This document shows positions 42,376 to 46,703 of a stretch of 46,703 nt of DNA, piece by piece (within the stretch, counting starts at the first letter, position 1; every line of letters begins with the position of its first letter). This DNA comes from Paracoccaceae bacterium (GTDB taxonomy: Bacteria; Pseudomonadota; Alphaproteobacteria; Rhodobacterales; Rhodobacteraceae), in contig JANSXZ010000026.1 of assembly GCA_024742705.1 (NCBI GenBank), forward strand, positions 1 to 46,703, read 5' to 3'. Position numbers and translations under genes: made by a program. The notes below the pieces were generated by a model. The model had not been told where the DNA came from. It worked only from the letters and a program-made list of their open reading frames with translations, and made no database searches.

Positions 42376-43436
42376 CGCGCGCCCTGACGCTGGTGGCGCT
42401 GCTGGGCCTTCTCTCGGCCCCGGCGCTGGCCGATCCCTTGCGCATCGCATCCTGGAACGCCGAACTGTTCCGAAAGGGGCCGGGCCTTTTGCTGCGCGAC
42501 ATTCGCCGGGGCGACGATCCGCAGGTTGCGGGCGCCATTGCCCTGATCGCCGCGGCGCGGGCCGATGTCGTGGTGTTGCAGGGGTTTGACTTCGATTACG
42601 AGAACGTGGCGCTGGCGGCGTTTGCCGAGGGCCTTGCGCGGGCCGGCGCCCGGTATCCGCACCGACTGGCCCTGCCCACCAACCGCGGCCTTGCCAGCGG
42701 ACTTGACCTCGATGGCGATGGCCGCGCCGGCGACGGGGCCGATGCCCAGGGCTTTGGCGCGTTCTATGGCCAGGGCGCCATGGCGATCCTTTCGCGCCAC
42801 CCGATCGACCGCGCGGCCATCACCGATTTCACCACGCTGCTTTGGCGTGACCTGCCCGATGCGATCCTGCCGCATTGGCCCGACGGGCGGCCCTTTCCCA
42901 GCGCCGAAGCGCAGGCGGTGCAGCGGCTTTCGTCGTCGGGGCATTGGGTGGTGCCGGTGGTGCACGACAGCGGCGGCCGGTTCACGGTCATGGCCTTCCA
43001 TGCGGCGCCGCCGGTCTTCGACGGCCCCGAAGATCGCAACGGCCGGCGCAACCACGATGAAATCCGGTTCTGGCAGCACCTGATGGACGGGCGCCTGGGG
43101 CCGGTGCCCGATCCGCCCTTCGTGATCGCAGGTGGCGCCACGCTGGATCCCCATGACAGCGACGGGCGGCACGAAGCGATCCGCGCGCTGCTGAAGGATC
43201 CGCGCCTGACCGATCCACGCCCCGCCGGCGATGCGCCGGCCCCCGATCAGGGCCACATCGGGCCCAACCGGCTGGACACGGTGGATTGGGGCGCGCCGGG
43301 CCGCCTGCGGGCCGATTACCTTCTGCCGTCCGCCGGCTGGCCGGTTGCCGGATCGGGCCTGATCTGGCCACCCGGCCCGAACCCGGCCAGCCGTCACGCG
43401 CTGGTCTGGGTGGATCTCACTATGCCTGCCAACTGA
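42372..43436 (+). CDS. Exported endonuclease/exonuclease/phosphatase-fold protein with degenerate catalytic motifs
   Basis: This 354-residue protein starts with GTG at 42372 and a signal peptide (MTRALTLVALLGLLSAPALA, cleavage near residue 20). The EEP fold shows as LRIASWNAELF, VVVLQGFDFDYENVALAAFA, GQGAMAILSRHPID, TVMAFHAAPPVFDGPEDRNGRRNHDEIRFW, VIAGGATLDPHDSDG and VDWGAPGRLRADYLLPS. The normal metal Glu (LQE) is Gly here (LQG). The family Asp-x-Asn (GDxN) is GGAT, so the residues that activate water are missing, while the closing D-Y-x-L-PS and the Asn/His-containing segments remain. It may be inactive or binding-only. Convergent with and overlapping the epimerase by 17 bp at the 3' end. 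Confidence 0.78.
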   Translation: MTRALTLVALLGLLSAPALADPLRIASWNAELFRKGPGLLLRDIRRGDDPQVAGAIALIAAARADVVVLQGFDFDYENVALAAFAEGLARAGARYPHRLALPTNRGLASGLDLDGDGRAGDGADAQGFGAFYGQGAMAILSRHPIDRAAITDFTTLLWRDLPDAILPHWPDGRPFPSAEAQAVQRLSSSGHWVVPVVHDSGGRFTVMAFHAAPPVFDGPEDRNGRRNHDEIRFWQHLMDGRLGPVPDPPFVIAGGATLDPHDSDGRHEAIRALLKDPRLTDPRPAGDAPAPDQGHIGPNRLDTVDWGAPGRLRADYLLPSAGWPVAGSGLIWPPGPNPASRHALVWVDLTMPAN

Positions 43437-44286
43437 TCGCCTGCGCCAGCGCCTCGTTCGGTGGCGTCGGGCGAAAACCCGGCAACAGCGCCGCGAAGCG
43501 GTCGGGTGACAGGCTGTGCGGGGTGTTCCACAGGTACGACATCTCGATCAGGCTGCGGCCCATCGGCCAGACCGGCGCCGCAAGGCGCAGCGGCAGCCAC
43601 GACATCCGCTTCAGCCGCAAGGGCCGGCCCGTGACCCGCGCCAGTTCCGCCGCCATCTGATCGCCCGACATCGTATAGCCCTCGAAGGGCACATCGCAGA
43701 ACGTCGGAAGGTCGCGCCCGATCCCGGCAAGGGCGACGGTGGCGCGTGCAAGGTCGGGCAGATAGGCCCAGGCATGCGGCACGTCGGGGCGGCCGGGATA
43801 GGTGAACACACCCTTCGGCAACGATTTTGCGATGATACTGTCGAACCAGTTGCCCGATGCGCGGGTATCCAGGAAATCCCCCGACCGCAGGATCAGCGTG
43901 CGCACCCCCGATTGCCGGTAGCCGCGCTCCATTTCAATGCGGATACGGCCCAGCGGGTTGGTTGCGGCATGGGCGGAAAGCGCGCTCCAGGGTGCGGGCG
44001 TGGCGGCGCCGAAAACATAGACATTGCCCGGCACGATCACCAGGGCGTCGGTGGCGCGCGCCGCCGCCTGCACGGCCCTTTGCAGGTCGGGCACCTGGCG
44101 TGCCCATTTCGGATAGGCCGGGTTCCATGCGTTCACGATCACATCCACGCCCTGTGCCGCCTGTTGCAGGCTGTCGCGGGTGCGATCGAACCGGCGCAGC
44201 GTCCAGCCGGCGGCTTCAAATGCACGGGCGGCGTTGTGGCCAAAGCGCCCCGACGCGCCCAGGATCAAAACTGTTCTTGTCATCAT
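43420..44286 (-). CDS. NAD(P)-binding epimerase/dehydratase-type protein (extended SDR)
   Basis: This 288-residue Rossmann protein opens with TRTVLILGASGRFGHNAARAFEAAGW, an atypical SDR nucleotide-binding motif (GASGRFG). Later segments (VIVNAWNPAYPKW, IVPGNVYVFGAATPAPW, GYRQSGVRTLILRSGDF, PHAWAYLPDLARATVAL) resemble NmrA/epimerase-like proteins. The double ATG at 44281-44286 with GGAGAA upstream sets the start; the frame further up crosses the regulatory palindromes and is rejected. It is divergent from a LysR gene with 93 bp between and is thus its most likely target. Substrate unknown; it could be a quinone- or redox-sensing reductase as easily as a sugar epimerase. Confidence 0.8.
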   Translation of the reverse strand: MMTRTVLILGASGRFGHNAARAFEAAGWTLRRFDRTRDSLQQAAQGVDVIVNAWNPAYPKWARQVPDLQRAVQAAARATDALVIVPGNVYVFGAATPAPWSALSAHAATNPLGRIRIEMERGYRQSGVRTLILRSGDFLDTRASGNWFDSIIAKSLPKGVFTYPGRPDVPHAWAYLPDLARATVALAGIGRDLPTFCDVPFEGYTMSGDQMAAELARVTGRPLRLKRMSWLPLRLAAPVWPMGRSLIEMSYLWNTPHSLSPDRFAALLPGFRPTPPNEALAQAISWQA

Positions 44287-44348
44287 GTTCTCCGGTCTTG
44301 CTGGTGTGTGCGACCAACATACCCACCCCTCTGCACATCCGATATTGC

Positions 44349-44381
44349 ATGAATATGAAGCTATGATATTCATTTATGAAT
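44349..44381. promoter_or_regulatory. Twin palindromes between the epimerase and LysR genes
   Basis: ATGAATAT (44349-44356) and ATATTCAT (44366-44373) form a perfect inverted repeat with a 9-base spacer, a typical LysR-type binding-site shape. A second perfect one, ATTCAT-TT-ATGAAT (44368-44381), overlaps its right half and runs into the LysR ATG (44380). The block is very AT-rich. Binding here by the LysR protein would both activate the epimerase gene and repress its own. The function is inferred. Confidence 0.6.
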
Positions 44382-45276
44382 GGTAGAACAGACAGACACC
44401 GCAGACTGGTCGCTGATCCGCAGCTTTCTGGCGGTGGCCGATACCGGATCGCTTTCGGCGGCGGCCGCCGAACTGGGCCAGAGCCAGCCGACGCTGGGCC
44501 GTCGCATCCGCCAGCTCGAACAATCGCTGGGCACCGAACTGTTCCACCGCCACGCGCGCGGCCTGCACCTGACAGCATCCGGAGCGGCCCTGCGCCCGAT
44601 GGCCGAAACGATGCGCGCGGCGATGAACGACATCGCCGTATCCGTCGCCGGCCAGGCGCGCCGCCTCGAAGGTACGGTGCGCATCACCGCCAGCGTTTTT
44701 GCCGCGCACTACCTGCTGCCCCCGATCCTGGCGCGCATCCGCGCCGCCGAGCCGGCGATCTCGCTGATCCTGCAACCGTCGGACAGTTCGGAAAACCTGC
44801 TGTTCCGCGAGGCCGACATCGCGGTGCGGATGTACCGGCCGGATCAACTGGACGTGGTCACCCGCCATGTCCGCGATCTTCCGCTGGGGATCTACGCCGC
44901 GCGCTCGTATCTGGACCGGCGGGGCGTCCCGCAATCGCCGCAGGACCTGATGCGGCACGATCTGGTCGGGTTCGACAACAACGATCTGGTGGTCCGGTCG
45001 ATGCGCGAGATGGGCTATGAAATCAGACCCGAGGATTTCGCCGTGCGCTGCGACAATCAGGCGACCTACTGGGCGCTGATCCGCGCGGGCTGCGGGATCG
45101 GGTTTTCCCAGCGCAGCGTCGGCATGACGGACCCCGATATCGTCGATCTGACGATGGGCCTTGCGATGCCGGCGCTGCCCGTCTGGCTGGCTGCACATGA
45201 ACGGATGCGTGATACGCCCCGGCTGCGGCGGGTCTGGGATCTTCTGGGCGAAGGATTGCAGGCGCTGCCCGGATGA
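44380..45276 (+). CDS. LysR-family transcriptional regulator
   Basis: This 298-residue regulator has the N-terminal winged HTH (DWSLIRSFLAVADTGSLSAAAAELGQSQPTLGRRIRQLEQSLGTELFHR, residues 9-57) and a periplasmic-binding-type effector domain from about 90 to 290 (VRITASVFAAHYLLPPILARIR...ADIAVRMYRPDQLDVV). It is divergent from the epimerase gene, the usual LysR arrangement. The ATG at 44380 has no ribosome-binding site, because the palindrome occupies the region directly upstream. Either the mRNA is leaderless or an alternative start is used; later in-frame starts would cut into the HTH. The inducer is unknown. Confidence 0.88.
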   Translation: MVEQTDTADWSLIRSFLAVADTGSLSAAAAELGQSQPTLGRRIRQLEQSLGTELFHRHARGLHLTASGAALRPMAETMRAAMNDIAVSVAGQARRLEGTVRITASVFAAHYLLPPILARIRAAEPAISLILQPSDSSENLLFREADIAVRMYRPDQLDVVTRHVRDLPLGIYAARSYLDRRGVPQSPQDLMRHDLVGFDNNDLVVRSMREMGYEIRPEDFAVRCDNQATYWALIRAGCGIGFSQRSVGMTDPDIVDLTMGLAMPALPVWLAAHERMRDTPRLRRVWDLLGEGLQALPG

Positions 45277-45290
45277 TCGCGCGCCGCACA

Positions 45291-45319
45291 TTGACGGTGC
45301 GTTCGCGGCGCGCTAGGCC
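45291..45319 (+). promoter_or_regulatory. leuB: Weak sigma-70 promoter candidate for leuB
   Basis: TTGACG (45291-45296) is followed by a 17-bp spacer and TAGGCC (45314-45319), 31 bp upstream of the leuB ATG. The -35 box is good; the -10 is poor except for its first bases, as is common in GC-rich genomes. It fits because leuB follows a LysR gene with which it need not be co-transcribed. Confidence 0.35.
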
Positions 45320-45349
45320 CTGCGCGGTGAACATTCAGGAGACTGCGCC

Positions 45350-46456
45350 ATGACCAACCCTTCCCTTCTCATCCTGCCTGGCGATGGCATCGGCCCCGAG
45401 GTGATGGACCAGGTCAAGCGCGTGATCGAATGGTACGGCGCGCGGCGCGGCCTGGCCTTCGACATCAGCGAAGATCTGGTCGGCGGCGCAGCCTACGATG
45501 CCCACGGCACACCGCTGCATGACGACACGATGGCGCGTGCGCAAGAGGTCGACGCGGTGCTTCTGGGGGCCGTGGGCGGCCCCAAGTACGACAAGCTGGA
45601 TTTCTCGGTGAAGCCCGAGCGCGGATTGCTGCGCCTGCGCAAGGAGATGGATCTGTTTTCGAACCTGCGGCCCGCGCAATGCTTCGATGCGCTTGCCGAT
45701 TTCTCGTCGCTCAAGAAAGACGTGGTTGCCGGTCTGGACATCATGATTATCCGCGAACTGACATCGGGCGTCTATTTCGGCGAACCGCGCGGGATTTTCG
45801 AAGAGGGCAACGAACGCGTCGGCATCAACACCCAGCGCTACACCGAAAGCGAAATCGCCCGCGTCGCGCGGTCGGCGTTCGAACTGGCGCGCAAGCGCGG
45901 CAACAAGGTCTGTTCGATGGAAAAGGCCAATGTAATGGAAAGCGGCATCCTGTGGCGCGACGTGGTGACCGAAGTGCACCAGGCCGAGTATCAGGATGTC
46001 GAGCTGTCGCATATGTACGCCGATGCCGGCGCCATGCAACTGACCCGCTGGCCCAAGCAGTTCGATGTGATCGTCACCGACAACCTGTTCGGCGACCTGC
46101 TGAGCGATCTGGCCGCGATGCTGACCGGCAGCCTCGGAATGCTGCCATCCGCCAGCCTGGGCGCGCCGATGGCCAACGGCCGGCCCAAGGCGCTCTACGA
46201 GCCGGTGCACGGTTCGGCCCCCGACATCGCCGGCCAGGGCAAGGCCAACCCGATCGCCTGTATCCTCAGCTTTGCCATGGCGCTGCGCTATTCGTTCGAC
46301 CAGGGAGACGAGGCCACGCGGCTGGAACAGGCTGTGGAACGGGTTCTGGCCGACGGTCTGCGCACCGCCGATCTGCTGGGCGAAGAAGGCGCGACGCCGG
46401 TCAGCACCGTCCAGATGGGCGATGCGATCCTGGCCGCGCTCGACGCCAGCCTGTAA
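45350..46456 (+). CDS. leuB: 3-Isopropylmalate dehydrogenase (LeuB)
   Basis: This 368-residue enzyme oxidises and decarboxylates 3-isopropylmalate to 2-oxoisocaproate, using NAD. The start [15 protein letters not shown], the substrate segment [22 protein letters not shown] near residues 90-111, YFGEPRG, the Lys/Asp site [15 protein letters not shown] and [50 protein letters not shown] are all as in LeuB. The NAD-binding loop [23 protein letters not shown] is also present. GGAGAC lies upstream of the ATG. The gene is separated from leuCD by the membrane protein, phosphatase-fold, epimerase and LysR genes. Confidence 0.95.
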   Translation: MTNPSLLILPGDGIGPEVMDQVKRVIEWYGARRGLAFDISEDLVGGAAYDAHGTPLHDDTMARAQEVDAVLLGAVGGPKYDKLDFSVKPERGLLRLRKEMDLFSNLRPAQCFDALADFSSLKKDVVAGLDIMIIRELTSGVYFGEPRGIFEEGNERVGINTQRYTESEIARVARSAFELARKRGNKVCSMEKANVMESGILWRDVVTEVHQAEYQDVELSHMYADAGAMQLTRWPKQFDVIVTDNLFGDLLSDLAAMLTGSLGMLPSASLGAPMANGRPKALYEPVHGSAPDIAGQGKANPIACILSFAMALRYSFDQGDEATRLEQAVERVLADGLRTADLLGEEGATPVSTVQMGDAILAALDASL

Positions 46457-46564
46457 CCCCCGGGCGCGGGCGCGCTACCCGTTCGCCCGCGCTGCGGCAT
46501 CTTTCTCGGGCCGCGGAATTTGACCTTGCCAATCCCCGGCCCCTCGGCTATCCCGCGCCAGTGT

Positions 46565-46641
46565 CGGAGTGTAGCTCAGCCTGGTAGAGCACTGTCTTCG
46601 GGAGGCAGGGGCCGGAGGTTCGAATCCTCTCACTCCGACCA
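46565..46641 (+). tRNA. tRNA-Pro (anticodon CGG), with encoded CCA
   Basis: The acceptor arms CGGAGTG (46565-46571) and CACTCCG (46631-46637) pair fully and are followed by A and CCA. The anticodon arm CTGTC-TTCGGGA-GGCAG has CGG at the anticodon positions, which reads CCG proline codons. The D arm GCTC..GAGC and the T arm GGAGG-TTCGAAT-CCTCT also pair. The sequence up to the leuB stop (46457-46564) holds no gene. Such tRNA 3' ends are common island integration sites, and the bases after it are AT-richer. Confidence 0.95.
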
Positions 46642-46680
46642 GTATTATCAATATGTTAGGTCATCCTCGCTCGAAAACTT

Positions 46681-46699
46681 CCGTGCAAGTATTGCACGG
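46681..46699. repeat. Perfect palindrome CCGTGCAA-GTA-TTGCACGG at the right edge
   Basis: CCGTGCAA (46681-46688) and TTGCACGG (46692-46699) are exactly complementary with a 3-base centre. It lies 40 bp after the tRNA-Pro gene and stops 4 bases from the window end, so its context is cut off. It could be an operator or recombination site; a terminator is less likely, as no T-run is visible. Confidence 0.5.
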
Positions 46700-46703
46700 T
46701 GAG

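Noticed and set aside
46520..46702. 60-codon plus-strand frame at the right edge
   Set aside because: It runs through the tRNA-Pro gene and is not supported by a ribosome-binding site or domain.

Overview
This is a GC-rich window (about two thirds G+C in the genes) from an alphaproteobacterium, almost certainly a marine member of the Rhodobacteraceae (Roseobacter group). The signs are a DddL-type DMSP lyase, the LdtR-like MarR regulator next to sdhE, a GT14 glycosyltransferase with the extra C-terminal region seen in Rhodobacterales, a glcD-glcE-membrane protein-glcF locus, rsfS-rlmH, leuCD/leuB, and a recurring GAGTATTT intergenic repeat. Most genes are chromosomal housekeeping or catabolic genes packed with stop-start overlaps. 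Nothing looks like a prophage or a CRISPR array.

Region 1 (1-10300, minus strand) is one long catabolic and uptake operon. It begins at a promoter near 10270-10298 and runs: 2-aminobenzoyl-CoA monooxygenase/reductase-type fusion flavoprotein, short-chain dehydrogenase, MarR regulator, enoyl-CoA hydratase, aryl-CoA ligase (probably 2-aminobenzoate-CoA ligase), then a branched-chain-amino-acid-type ABC transporter (binding protein, LivH, LivM, LivG). The combination points to import of anthranilate or a related aromatic acid, its CoA activation, and non-classical ring hydroxylation and reduction. The livF gene expected next is absent. The 3' end of an IS110-type transposase gene lies 8 bp beyond livG.

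Region 2 (10450-19700) holds a DEAD-box RNA helicase, parE (convergent to it, with a structured intergenic region), dddL, an epoxide-hydrolase-like alpha/beta hydrolase, a DUF1007 plus NicO nickel/cobalt exporter pair, and a MATE efflux pump. Region 3 (19700-26300) holds a small conserved protein, an aspartate-type aminotransferase, an XRE regulator coupled to sdhE, the LdtR-like regulator, a divergent sulfotransferase/GT14 glycosyltransferase pair, and two small membrane proteins including a DUF1523 protein.

Region 4 (26260-36980) holds a creatinase, a kynurenine-formamidase-like hydrolase, a succinate-semialdehyde dehydrogenase with a strong terminator, an Hsp20 chaperone with a heat-shock-type promoter, a trypsin-like protease, the glycolate oxidase genes glcDE-(membrane protein)-glcF behind a palindromic operator candidate, then rlmH and rsfS. 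The rsfS start is odd, with an 18-codon leader frame or a one-base frameshift.

Region 5 (36990-46703) holds a secreted hypothetical protein, a SOUL haem-binding protein, leuC-isochorismatase-like hydrolase-leuD, a structured AT-richer 347-bp gap, a membrane protein coupled to a degenerate endonuclease/exonuclease/phosphatase-fold protein, a divergent epimerase/LysR pair with palindromes at the LysR start, leuB, and tRNA-Pro(CGG) at the right edge.

No wholly new defence or mobile system could be supported. The most distinctive content is the transporter-linked aryl-CoA operon cut off by an insertion element, the DMSP lyase, and several start-site and regulatory oddities. All functions are inferred from sequence read by eye; no database search was run.
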